Positions 1 through 6,035 of a stretch of 6,597 bases of DNA are shown piece by piece. The notes under the pieces were generated by a model. It did no database searches. It saw only the letters and a list, made by a program, of their open reading frames with translations, and was not told where the DNA came from. How positions within the stretch are numbered: the stretch's first letter is position 1; every line of letters starts with the position of its first letter. Source of the DNA: Friedmanniella sp. (GTDB lineage: Bacteria; Actinomycetota; Actinomycetes; Propionibacteriales; Propionibacteriaceae); NCBI GenBank assembly GCA_025964935.1, contig JAOPXW010000110.1:1-6597 (forward strand), in the 5' to 3' direction. Position numbers and translations under genes: made by a program.

Positions 1-581
1 TCGGCGGCGGTGTCACCCCACGCCGTGATCCCGTGCCCGCCGAGGATGCATCCGATGGCCTCGGGATTCTCACGGTGCACCGCGGCGATGTCGAGACCGA
101 GCTGGAAGCCCGGACGCCGCCACGGCACCCAGACCACCCGGCCGGCGAAGATCGCTCGGGTCAGCTGCTCGCCGTCGGCCGCGGTGGCCAGGGCGATCCC
201 GGAGTCGGGGTGCAGGTGGTCAACGTGCGCCGCGTCGACCAGGGCGTGCATGGCGGTGTCGATCGAGGGAGCGGCCCCACCCTTGCCGTGCAGGCAGAAG
301 TCGAACGCGGCCACCATGTCGTCCTCGGTCTCGACCCCGGCGTAGACCTGGGTCAGGGCCTGCACCCGGTCCAGCCGCAGCACGGCCAGGCCGGGCTCGG
401 TGAGGGTGCCGAGGTCGCCGCCGGAGCCCTTGACCCACAGCAGGTCCACCGGGTCACCGGTCACCGGGTCGGTCTCGGAGCCCTTCGCGGAGGTGTTGCC
501 GCCCGCGTAGTTGGTGTTGGCCGGGTCGGACCCCAGCCGGTGGGACCGGTCCAGCAGCTCGGCGACGGTGGGGTTGGTCAT
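1..581 (-). CDS. rhaD: Bifunctional L-rhamnulose-1-phosphate aldolase / L-lactaldehyde dehydrogenase, N-terminal part (cut by window edge)
   Basis: The 193 visible residues are the N-terminal class II aldolase part of the RhaD aldolase/short-chain dehydrogenase fusion. That enzyme cleaves L-rhamnulose-1-phosphate to DHAP and L-lactaldehyde, and its C-terminal SDR half oxidises the lactaldehyde to lactate in the cytoplasm. Seen here: YAGGNTSAKG (25-34), the phosphate-site-like LLWVKGSGGDLGTL (47-60), the zinc-binding HxH pair in HVDHLHPDSG (His122, His124) and GGHGI (His183). The SDR half lies beyond position 1 and is inferred; the family is usually near 680 residues. The ATG at 579-581 is preceded by GAGGAC at a normal distance and by an in-frame TGA at 597-599, so the start is firm. 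It follows rhaI by 91 bp on the same strand with no promoter evident between them, which fits one operon. A stand-alone aldolase is possible, but the motif spacing matches the bifunctional family better. Confidence 0.9.
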   Translation of the reverse strand, partial: MTNPTVAELLDRSHRLGSDPANTNYAGGNTSAKGSETDPVTGDPVDLLWVKGSGGDLGTLTEPGLAVLRLDRVQALTQVYAGVETEDDMVAAFDFCLHGKGGAAPSIDTAMHALVDAAHVDHLHPDSGIALATAADGEQLTRAIFAGRVVWVPWRRPGFQLGLDIAAVHRENPEAIGCILGGHGITAWGDTAA

Positions 582-672
582 GGGTGTCCTCAGCAGTCAG
601 GGTCGGGTCGAAGTCGGGGGACGGGCCGTCGAGGCCCGCGTCGAAGGGGGAGGCGGTCTGCGGCCGGGGCCG

Positions 673-1839
673 TCAGGCGCCCCAGCCGGCCTGGTGGCCG
701 CCCACCCGCTCGGCGGCGATCCGCGCCTGGTAGCCGGACTCGGCGTACGCGCGCATCGGGTCGGCAGGCAGCCCGCGGCTCTCCCGCCACGCGGCGAGGT
801 CGGGGCGGACGTCGGTGTAGAAGGCGTCCATCAGGAGCGCGTTGGCGCCCAGGACGTCCCCGGACCGCTGCGCCGCGGCGAGGGCTTCGTGATCCACCAG
901 CAGGGCGCGGGCGGTCATCTCCTGCACGTTGAGGACCGACCGGATCTGGCCCGGGATCTTGTCCTCGACGTTGTGGCACTGGTCCAGCATGAAGGCGACC
1001 GCGGACCCCGGCGCGAAGGCGCCGCCCCGGATCACCTCGTACAGGATGCGGAAGAGCTGGAACGGGTCCGCGGCCCCCACGATCAGGTCGTCGTCGGCGT
1101 AGAAGCGGGAGTTGAAGTCGAAGGAGCCGAGCTTCCCCAGCCGCAGCAGCTGGGCGACGATGAACTCGATGTTGGTGCCGGGGGCGTGGTGACCGGTGTC
1201 GAGGCAGACCAGGGCCCGCTCGCCGAGGGCGCTGACCTGCGCGTACGCCGTACCCCAGTCCGGGACGTCGGTGTGGTAGAACGCCGGCTCGAAGAACTTG
1301 TACTCCAGGACGAGGCGCTGGTCGGGCCCGAGCCGTTCGTAGATCGCGGCCAGGCTCTCGGCCAGCCGGTCCTGCCGACCGCGGATGTCGCCCTGGCCGG
1401 GGTAGTTGGTGCCGTCAGCCAGCCAGATCTTGAGGTCGCGGGACCCCGTCTGCTGCATGATCTCCAGGCACTCGAGGTGGTGGTCGACGGCCTTGCGGCG
1501 GATGTCGTCGTCGAGGTGGGTGAGGCTGCCGAACTTGTAGATGTCGTCCTGGAAGGTGTTCGAGTTGACCGTGCCCAGACCGAGCCCGTGGTCGGCGGCG
1601 AAGCTGCGCAGCCGGCCGTAGTCGTCCACCTTGTCCCACGGGATGTGCAGGGCCACGGTGGGCGCCAGACCGGTCAACCGGTGCACCTGGGCGGCGTCGG
1701 CGATCTTCTCCTGGACCGTACGGGGGGTCCCGGGGGTGCCGAAGACCTTGAAGCGGGTCCCGGAGTTGCCGAAGGCCCAGGACGGGAGCTCGATCGCCTG
1801 GGTGGCGAGCTGGGCGGCGATGTCGGTGCGGAGGACCAC
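673..1839 (-). CDS. rhaI: L-rhamnose isomerase (Streptomyces-like subtype)
   Basis: This 388-residue cytoplasmic TIM-barrel enzyme converts L-rhamnose to L-rhamnulose, the first step of the phosphorylated rhamnose pathway. Compared from memory with the Pseudomonas stutzeri enzyme, aligned positions are Trp21 (W57), His65 and Trp68 in HIPWD (H101, W104), Glu179 and Lys181 in LEYK (E219, K221), Asp214 and His217 in CLDTGHH (D254, H257), Asp249 and Asp251 in YADDD (D289, D291) and Asp286 in MLDQCH (D327). The position of the P. stutzeri metal ligand His281 is Asp241 here (GSFDFN). The length is typical of this compact subtype. The start is GTG at 1837-1839, with AGGAG six bases upstream. A promoter (-35 at 1914-1919, -10 at 1891-1896) and an operator-like site at 1867-1880 lie just upstream. 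The gene leads the rhaI-rhaD operon and is divergent from the rhamnosidase gene. Identity is strongly supported; substrate preference among related sugars cannot be read from sequence. Confidence 0.95.
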   Translation of the reverse strand: MVLRTDIAAQLATQAIELPSWAFGNSGTRFKVFGTPGTPRTVQEKIADAAQVHRLTGLAPTVALHIPWDKVDDYGRLRSFAADHGLGLGTVNSNTFQDDIYKFGSLTHLDDDIRRKAVDHHLECLEIMQQTGSRDLKIWLADGTNYPGQGDIRGRQDRLAESLAAIYERLGPDQRLVLEYKFFEPAFYHTDVPDWGTAYAQVSALGERALVCLDTGHHAPGTNIEFIVAQLLRLGKLGSFDFNSRFYADDDLIVGAADPFQLFRILYEVIRGGAFAPGSAVAFMLDQCHNVEDKIPGQIRSVLNVQEMTARALLVDHEALAAAQRSGDVLGANALLMDAFYTDVRPDLAAWRESRGLPADPMRAYAESGYQARIAAERVGGHQAGWGA

Positions 1840-1866
1840 GGAAGACTCCTGTCGGGAAGCGTGTTC

Positions 1867-1880
1867 TTGACACGTTTCAA
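1867..1880. promoter_or_regulatory. LacI-type operator-like site 1 (rhaI side)
   Basis: TTGACACGTTTCAA matches the palindrome TTGAAACGTTTCAA at 13 of 14 positions. It has the central CG and even symmetry typical of LacI-family operators. It is AT-rich against a very GC-rich background and lies just downstream of the predicted rhaI transcription start. It is the best-conserved of four related sites in this window, and the regulator is inferred to be a rhamnose-responsive LacI-family repressor. Confidence 0.7.
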
Positions 1881-1890
1881 TTCTCTTCGC

Positions 1891-1919
1891 ATGCTAGACG
1901 AAGTGATCTGGGGAAGCAA
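1891..1919 (-). promoter_or_regulatory. Predicted sigma-70-type promoter of rhaI-rhaD
   Basis: Read on the minus strand, TTGCTT (1914-1919) is followed by a 17-bp spacer and TAGCAT (1891-1896). The predicted transcription start is near 1884, giving a leader of about 45 nt before the GTG of rhaI. The operator-like palindrome at 1867-1880 lies just downstream of the predicted start, a position suited to repression. Box matches are partial, so this is a prediction. Confidence 0.6.
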
Positions 1920-1952
1920 CCACCGAAACTGCCGGCGCATCCTGGACAGCGC

Positions 1953-1983
1953 TTGCACTCCCGTGGTTGTCTCTGCCTAGATC
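1953..1983 (+). promoter_or_regulatory. Weak candidate promoter of the rhamnosidase gene
   Basis: TTGCAC (1953-1958) and TAGATC (1978-1983) are separated by 19 bp, longer than ideal. An alternative is TGGACA (1943-1948) with TTGTCT (1967-1972), 18 bp apart. Neither is convincing alone. A promoter must lie in this region because the upstream gene is divergent. The operator-like site at 1978-1989 would overlap the first candidate's -10 box. Confidence 0.35.
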
Positions 1984-1989
1984 GTTTCA
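1978..1989. promoter_or_regulatory. LacI-type operator-like site 2 (rhamnosidase side)
   Basis: TAGATCGTTTCA matches TGAAACGTTTCA at 9 of 12 positions and has one intact half-site, CGTTTCA. Its ten bases at 1980-1989 are the exact reverse complement of 4510-4519 in site 4 before the transporter gene, so the two sites share an extended half. It lies 43 bp upstream of the rhamnosidase ATG, and its centre is 110 bp from that of site 1. Confidence 0.6.
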
Positions 1990-2031
1990 TTCGCCCGCTC
2001 TCGACCGGGTGCCCCACCACCGAGGAGACTC

Positions 2032-4296
2032 ATGCCCGACTGGTCCGCCGTCCTGATCGCCCCCGACCACGACTTCGCCGGTGCGCCTCTGCTGCGCCGG
2101 CAGTTCGACCTCGACGAAGGTCACGGTGACGTGGTGAAGGCCATGCTGCACGCCACGGCCCACGGCGTCTTCGAGGCCTACCTCAACGGTGCGCCCGTGA
2201 GCGACGACGTGCTGAGCCCCGGCTGGTCGAGCTACGAGTGGCGGCTGCGCTACCGCAGCTACGACGTCACCGCGCTGGTCGAGCCGACCTCGGTGCTCGG
2301 CTTCGGGCTCGGCAACGGCTGGTACCGGGGCCGGCTGGGCTGGACCGGGGCCGGCTCCTTCTACGGCTCCGAGCTGGGGGTGCTGGCGCAGCTGGAGATC
2401 GAGTTCGCCGACGGGCACGTGCAGCGGGTGCTGACCGACGACAGCTGGCGGGCCGGACCGTCGGCGGTGCTGGCCAACGACCTCTACGACGGCGAGACCA
2501 TCGACGCCCGGCTCCGGTCACAGGACTGGCTCGGCGCCGGGTTCGACGACAGCGACTGGGTCGGGGTGCATCCGCTGGAGCGGGACCTGGCCACCGTGAC
2601 CCCGTACGTCGGCCCGCCGGTCCGCCGTCGCGCCGAGATCGCCCCGGTCGCGATCTGGACCTCACCGTCCGGCCGCACGCTGGTCGACTTCGGCCAGAAC
2701 CTGGTCGGCTGGGTGCGGCTCCAGGTGACCGGGCCCGAGGGCAGCACCGTGACCCTGCGGCACGCCGAGGTGCTCGAGCACGACGAGCTGGGCGTCCGGC
2801 CGCTGCGGACGGCCAAGGCCACCGACACCTTCATCCTGAGCGGGGGACCCGACGAGTTCGAGCCGACCTTCACCTTCCACGGGTTCCGCTACGTCGAGGT
2901 CGACGGGTTCCCCGGCGAGCTGACCGCCGACGCGGTGACCGCGGTCGTGGTGACCTCGGACCTGGAGCGGATCGGGACCTTCGAGTGCTCCGAGGAGCTG
3001 CTCAACCAGCTGCACCGCAACGCGGTCTGGGGGACGCTGGGGAACTTCCTGGACGTGCCGACCGACTGCCCGCAGCGTGACGAGCGCCTGGGCTGGACCG
3101 GCGACATCGCCGCCTTCACGCCGTCGGCGGCCTACCTCTTCGACGTCCAGGCCTTCCTCGGTGACTGGCTCCTCGACCTGGCCGCGGAGCAGCGGGCCGC
3201 CGACGGGATGGTGGCCTTCGTGATCCCGGACGTGCTCAAGTTCATGCCGCCGCCCGAGGACTTCCCCGACGCCGACAGCACCGCGATCTGGAGCGACGCC
3301 TCGGTCTGGGTGCCGTGGGCGCTCTGGCAGGCGTACGGCGACCAGCGCGTTCTGGCCGACCAGTTCGACTCGATGACCGCCCACGTACGCCGGGTCGAGA
3401 CCCTGCTCTCGCCGGCCGGCCTGTGGGACACCACCTTCCAGTTCGGGGACTGGCTCGACCCGTCCGCGCCGCCGGAGAACGCCGCGCTGGCCAAGGCCGA
3501 CTCCGGGGTGGTCGCCACGGCCTGCCTGTTCCGCAGCGCGACCATCGTGGCCGACACCGCGGCCCTGCTGGGCCGCGTGGACGAGGAGGCCCACTTCCGG
3601 GGTGTGGCGGACCGGGCGCGGGAGGCGTTCCGTACGGCGTACGTGTCCGCCGACGGTCGGATCAGCAGCGACGCGGTCACGGTCTACGCCCTGGCCATCG
3701 CCTTCGGCCTGCTGGACGGACCGACCCGGGCGGCCGCGGGCGACCGGCTGGCCGAGCTGGTGGCCGAGGGGGGCTACCGGATCCAGACCGGCTTCGCCGG
3801 CACCCCGTTCGTGACCGACGCGCTGACGGCCACCGGTCACCTGGACGACGCCTACCGCCTGCTGCTCGAGCGGGAGTGCCCCTCGTGGCTCTACCCGGTC
3901 ACCATGGGCGCGACCACGATCTGGGAGCGCTGGGACTCGATGCTGCCCGACGGGACCATCAACCCCGGCGAGATGACCAGCTTCAACCACTACGCCCTGG
4001 GCGCGGTGGTCGACTGGATGCACCGCACCATCGGGGGGATCGCTCCGCTGGAGCCCGGCTACGCCAAGGTCCTGGTGGCGCCGCAGCCCGGCGGCGGGCT
4101 GAGCTGGGCCCGCAGTGCCTTGGCCACCCGGCACGGACGCGTGGCCGTCTCCTGGACCCAGGAGGGCTCGGGCGCCCTGCAGCTGGACGTGGAGGTGCCC
4201 GAGGGCGTCACCGCGGTCGTCCGGCTGCCGGGTCAGCCCGACCGGGAGCTGACCGGGGGCAGCCACAGCCTGCCCGCGGCGGCCGCCCTGGCCTGA
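2032..4296 (+). CDS. Intracellular GH78 alpha-L-rhamnosidase
   Basis: This 754-residue inverting glycosidase removes terminal alpha-L-rhamnose from oligosaccharides or glycosides. Domain order fits GH78: an N-terminal beta-sandwich carbohydrate-binding domain (about 30-195, with YLNGAPVSDDVLSPGW and GNGWYRGRLGW), a second beta-domain (about 205-305, with VDFGQNLVGWVRL), the (alpha/alpha)6 catalytic barrel (about 315-660) and a C-terminal beta-domain (about 662-745). The barrel has DCPQRDERLGWTGD (345-358), where Glu351 corresponds to the family's general acid, and GATTIWERWDS (626-636), where Glu632 corresponds to the general base. No signal peptide is visible, so it should act in the cytoplasm on imported substrate. 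It is shorter than many family members (about 900-1,100 residues) because it starts at the binding domain. GAGGAG (2022-2027) lies four bases before the ATG. It is divergent from rhaI and upstream of transporter genes. Family assignment is firm; the natural substrate is unknown. Confidence 0.95.
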   Translation: MPDWSAVLIAPDHDFAGAPLLRRQFDLDEGHGDVVKAMLHATAHGVFEAYLNGAPVSDDVLSPGWSSYEWRLRYRSYDVTALVEPTSVLGFGLGNGWYRGRLGWTGAGSFYGSELGVLAQLEIEFADGHVQRVLTDDSWRAGPSAVLANDLYDGETIDARLRSQDWLGAGFDDSDWVGVHPLERDLATVTPYVGPPVRRRAEIAPVAIWTSPSGRTLVDFGQNLVGWVRLQVTGPEGSTVTLRHAEVLEHDELGVRPLRTAKATDTFILSGGPDEFEPTFTFHGFRYVEVDGFPGELTADAVTAVVVTSDLERIGTFECSEELLNQLHRNAVWGTLGNFLDVPTDCPQRDERLGWTGDIAAFTPSAAYLFDVQAFLGDWLLDLAAEQRAADGMVAFVIPDVLKFMPPPEDFPDADSTAIWSDASVWVPWALWQAYGDQRVLADQFDSMTAHVRRVETLLSPAGLWDTTFQFGDWLDPSAPPENAALAKADSGVVATACLFRSATIVADTAALLGRVDEEAHFRGVADRAREAFRTAYVSADGRISSDAVTVYALAIAFGLLDGPTRAAAGDRLAELVAEGGYRIQTGFAGTPFVTDALTATGHLDDAYRLLLERECPSWLYPVTMGATTIWERWDSMLPDGTINPGEMTSFNHYALGAVVDWMHRTIGGIAPLEPGYAKVLVAPQPGGGLSWARSALATRHGRVAVSWTQEGSGALQLDVEVPEGVTAVVRLPGQPDRELTGGSHSLPAAAALA

Positions 4297-4303
4297 CGGC
4301 CGC

Positions 4304-4336
4304 CGGGCCGCCCTGGTCTCGAGACCGGACGGCCCG
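4304..4336 (+). terminator. Hairpin just after the rhamnosidase gene, probable terminator
   Basis: CGGGCCG (4304-4310) pairs with CGGCCCG (4330-4336). Inside it, GGTCTCGAGACC (4315-4326) is a perfect palindrome that can form a second stem. The structure begins seven bases after the stop codon. There is no T-run, so intrinsic termination is plausible but not certain; U-poor terminators are common in high-GC Gram-positives. Confidence 0.5.
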
Positions 4337-4391
4337 AGCGGCGCGTCCGGCCTGCCCACGGCCGAGCCGCTGAGATGGCAGGCTGCAGCGT

Positions 4392-4403
4392 CAGAACGTT
4401 TCA
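4392..4403. promoter_or_regulatory. LacI-type operator-like site 3
   Basis: CAGAACGTTTCA matches TGAAACGTTTCA at 9 of 12 positions, with AACGTTTCA intact. It lies downstream of the rhamnosidase terminator and about 118 bp (centre to centre) upstream of site 4. No convincing promoter was found beside it, so it may be an auxiliary operator for the transporter promoter. Confidence 0.5.
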
Positions 4404-4420
4404 TCCTCAACAACGCGCGC

Positions 4421-4442
4421 CCGCACCCCGGAAGGGGTGCGG
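4421..4442. terminator. Perfect 9-bp GC hairpin with GGAA loop
   Basis: CCGCACCCC (4421-4429) pairs perfectly with GGGGTGCGG (4434-4442) around the tetraloop GGAA. It has no T-run. It sits between operator-like site 3 and the transporter promoter, where it could stop read-through from the rhamnosidase gene. A terminator role is inferred from structure and position only. Confidence 0.45.
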
Positions 4443-4474
4443 TAGGTCGGGGAAGCCCCCGTCTGATCAGGTGG

Positions 4475-4503
4475 TTGACGACCCGCGGGTCGTAGGCTAG
4501 CCT
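4475..4503 (+). promoter_or_regulatory. Predicted sigma-70-type promoter of the sugar transporter operon
   Basis: TTGACG (4475-4480) and TAGCCT (4498-4503) are separated by exactly 17 bp. The predicted transcription start is near 4510, giving a leader of about 75 nt. Operator-like site 4 covers the predicted start, the same arrangement as at rhaI. The spacer is almost filled by a perfect palindrome (4478-4493). Confidence 0.65.
4478..4493. repeat. Perfect 16-bp palindrome inside the transporter promoter
   Basis: ACGACCCGCGGGTCGT is identical to its reverse complement. It overlaps the end of the -35 box and occupies most of the 17-bp spacer. Its sequence is unrelated to the TGAAACG sites, so a second regulator is possible. 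A chance GC-rich palindrome cannot be excluded. Confidence 0.5.
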
Positions 4504-4509
4504 TCGAAT

Positions 4510-4521
4510 TGAAACGATCCA
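4510..4521. promoter_or_regulatory. LacI-type operator-like site 4 (transporter promoter)
   Basis: TGAAACGATCCA matches TGAAACGTTTCA at 10 of 12 positions, with the left half intact. It begins six bases after the predicted -10 box and covers the predicted transcription start. The extended half TGAAACGATC is the exact reverse complement of site 2. Confidence 0.65.
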
Positions 4522-4585
4522 GGCAGCGAGGCCGGTGCCCTCCGGGTGCAGATGCTTCCGCTGTCGTCCCACCACTGGAGGTCCC

Positions 4586-5944
4586 ATGAGGTTCAGCAAG
4601 TCGGTCCGGCGCACACAGGCGCTCATGGGCCTAGCGGTCGCGAGCACCCTGGTGCTGGCCAGCGCGTGCAGCGCCGGAAGTCTCGGCAGCAGCTCCGGTG
4701 ACAGCTCCGGCGGCAGTGCCGGCTCGGTCGAGATCACCTACCTCGTCCCCAACGACGACGTGACCACGGCCCAGACCAAGGCGATCATCGCCGCCTTCCA
4801 GACCGCCAACCCCGGCGTCACCGTGAAGACCGACTCCCGGCCCGGCGGCGCCGACGGCGACAACATCATCAAGACGCGGCTGGCCACCAGCGACATGGCC
4901 GAGGTGTTCCAGTACAACAACGGCTCGCTGCTGCAGGCCATCAAGCCCGAGCAGAACCTGGTCGCGCTGGACGACCAGCCGTGGGCCGGTCAGCTGGACA
5001 CCAACTTCGCGGACTCCTCGAAGGGCACCGACGGCAAGCTCTACGGCGGGCCGATCGGCACCGCGTTCGGCGGCGGGGTGCTCTACAACATCCCGGTCTA
5101 CAAGAAGCTGGGCCTGCAGATCCCCAAGACCTGGGACGAGTTCATGGCCAACAACGCCAAGATCAAGAAGGCGGGCGGGGTCGACCCGGTCGAGCAGACG
5201 TACGGGGAGACCTGGACCTCGCAGCTCTTCGTGCTGGGGGACTACCACAACGTCGAGTCGCAGGTCCCGGACTTCGCCGCCAAGTACACCGCGGGCCAGG
5301 ACAAGTACGCCAACACCCCGGCCGCCCTGCAGGGCTTCGCCCACATCCAGGCGGTCAAGGACGCGGGCTACCTGAACAAGGACTACGCCTCGGCCAAGCT
5401 GAACGACGGCGTCAAGGCGGTGGCCACCGGGACCGCGGCGCACTACCCGCAGCTCGGCGGCACGGCGGCCAACATCGAGAACGTCGCCCCCGGCAAGACC
5501 AACGACGTCGGTTTCTTCGCCCTGCCCGGCTCGGACGCGGCCAGCAACGGCATGACCGTGTGGCCGGGGACCTCGGCGCTCTACATCCCGAAGTCGGCCG
5601 AGGGGGCCAAGCTCGATGCGGCCAAGAAGTTCATCGCCTTCGCCGCCACCAAGGAGGGCTGTGACGCCACTCTGAAATCCTCGCCGCCGCAGGGCCCGTT
5701 CCTGTCCAAGGCCTGCTCGCTGCCCTCCGACGTGTCGCAGGTGGCCAAGGACACCCAGGGCTACTTCACCTCCGACAAGGCCAGCCCCGCGCTCGAGTTC
5801 AAGTCGCCGATCAAGGGCCCGAACCTGGAGCAGATCTGCATCCAGGTGGGCACCGGCCAGGTGGACGCGGCCAAGGCGGCGGCCCTCTACGACCAGGACG
5901 TGAAGAAGCAGGCCCAGCAGCTCGGGCTGCCCGGCTGGTCCTGA
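4586..5944 (+). CDS. ABC transporter sugar-binding lipoprotein (CUT1 / family 1)
   Basis: This 452-residue extracytoplasmic solute-binding lipoprotein captures a sugar and delivers it to its permease pair. The N-terminus has positive residues (MRFSKSVRR), a hydrophobic segment (about 11-25) and LASAC with Cys28 as the likely lipidation site; Ala rather than Leu at -3 makes the lipobox slightly atypical. A Ser/Gly linker (29-47) precedes the mature fold. KLYGGPIGTAFGGGVLYN (151-168) and KTWDEFM (181-187) are typical of family 1 binding proteins. Cys359, Cys377 and Cys417 could include a disulfide. The ATG at 4586 has GGAGG (4577-4581) four bases upstream. A longer reading from 4535 would put 17 unrelated residues before the signal peptide and is rejected. 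The next gene is a MalF-type permease. The neighbours suggest a rhamnose-containing oligosaccharide or rhamnoside as ligand, which is inference. Confidence 0.92.
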   Translation: MRFSKSVRRTQALMGLAVASTLVLASACSAGSLGSSSGDSSGGSAGSVEITYLVPNDDVTTAQTKAIIAAFQTANPGVTVKTDSRPGGADGDNIIKTRLATSDMAEVFQYNNGSLLQAIKPEQNLVALDDQPWAGQLDTNFADSSKGTDGKLYGGPIGTAFGGGVLYNIPVYKKLGLQIPKTWDEFMANNAKIKKAGGVDPVEQTYGETWTSQLFVLGDYHNVESQVPDFAAKYTAGQDKYANTPAALQGFAHIQAVKDAGYLNKDYASAKLNDGVKAVATGTAAHYPQLGGTAANIENVAPGKTNDVGFFALPGSDAASNGMTVWPGTSALYIPKSAEGAKLDAAKKFIAFAATKEGCDATLKSSPPQGPFLSKACSLPSDVSQVAKDTQGYFTSDKASPALEFKSPIKGPNLEQICIQVGTGQVDAAKAAALYDQDVKKQAQQLGLPGWS

Positions 5945-5950
5945 CCGCTG

Positions 5951-5964
5951 TGCCCTCCGGGGCA
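5951..5964 (+). repeat. Small stem-loop after the binding-protein stop codon
   Basis: TGCCC (5951-5955) pairs with GGGCA (5960-5964) around a four-base loop, six bases after the stop codon. It is weak by itself and may stack ahead of the much larger hairpin at 5980-6016. Confidence 0.3.
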
Positions 5965-5979
5965 TGATCCGCAGCACCC

Positions 5980-6016
5980 GTCCTGCCGCCGGCCCCGACC
6001 GGGCCGGCGGCAGGAC
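5980..6016 (+). promoter_or_regulatory. Perfect 16-bp intercistronic stem-loop
   Basis: The arm at 5980-5995 (starting GTCCTGCC) is exactly complementary to 6001-6016 (ending GGCAGGAC), with a five-base loop CGACC. The stem has no mismatch and no T-run follows. It lies between the binding-protein stop and the permease ribosome site. Comparable hairpins in other sugar ABC operons protect the upstream message or partly terminate transcription, so that the binding protein outnumbers the permease. That role here is inferred. Confidence 0.75.
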
Positions 6017-6035
6017 CCAACAAAGGACTCCCACC

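Noticed and set aside
33..932. A 299-codon plus-strand frame over rhaD and the end of rhaI
   Set aside because: It is Arg/Gly-rich low complexity and lies opposite two genes with clear family motifs.
511..1980. A 489-codon open frame antisense to rhaI and its promoter region
   Set aside because: It has low-complexity Gly/Val/Glu-rich composition, no recognisable domain, and runs across the opposite strand of a clear rhamnose isomerase. Long antisense frames are expected from GC-biased third codon positions.
4539..4581. Possible pairing of CCTCC (4539-4543) with the ribosome site GGAGG (4577-4581), suggesting a riboswitch-like leader
   Set aside because: Only five base pairs form, any CCTCC would match a ribosome site, and no aptamer-like structure is evident in the leader of about 75 nt.
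4535..4585. Upstream in-frame GTG start adding 17 residues to the binding protein
   Set aside because: No ribosome site precedes it, and the added residues would sit in front of a normal lipoprotein signal peptide that begins at the ATG at 4586 with GGAGG four bases upstream.
2662..4737. A 691-codon open frame antisense to the rhamnosidase gene
   Set aside because: Its composition is that of a high-GC shadow frame. It crosses two hairpins, a promoter and operator-like sites, and lies opposite conserved GH78 motifs.
4535..5961. Twelve-base direct repeat GTGCCCTCCGGG at 4535-4546 and 5950-5961 flanking the binding-protein gene
   Set aside because: In DNA this GC-rich several chance 12-base matches are expected in a window of this size, and the flanking bases diverge at once.
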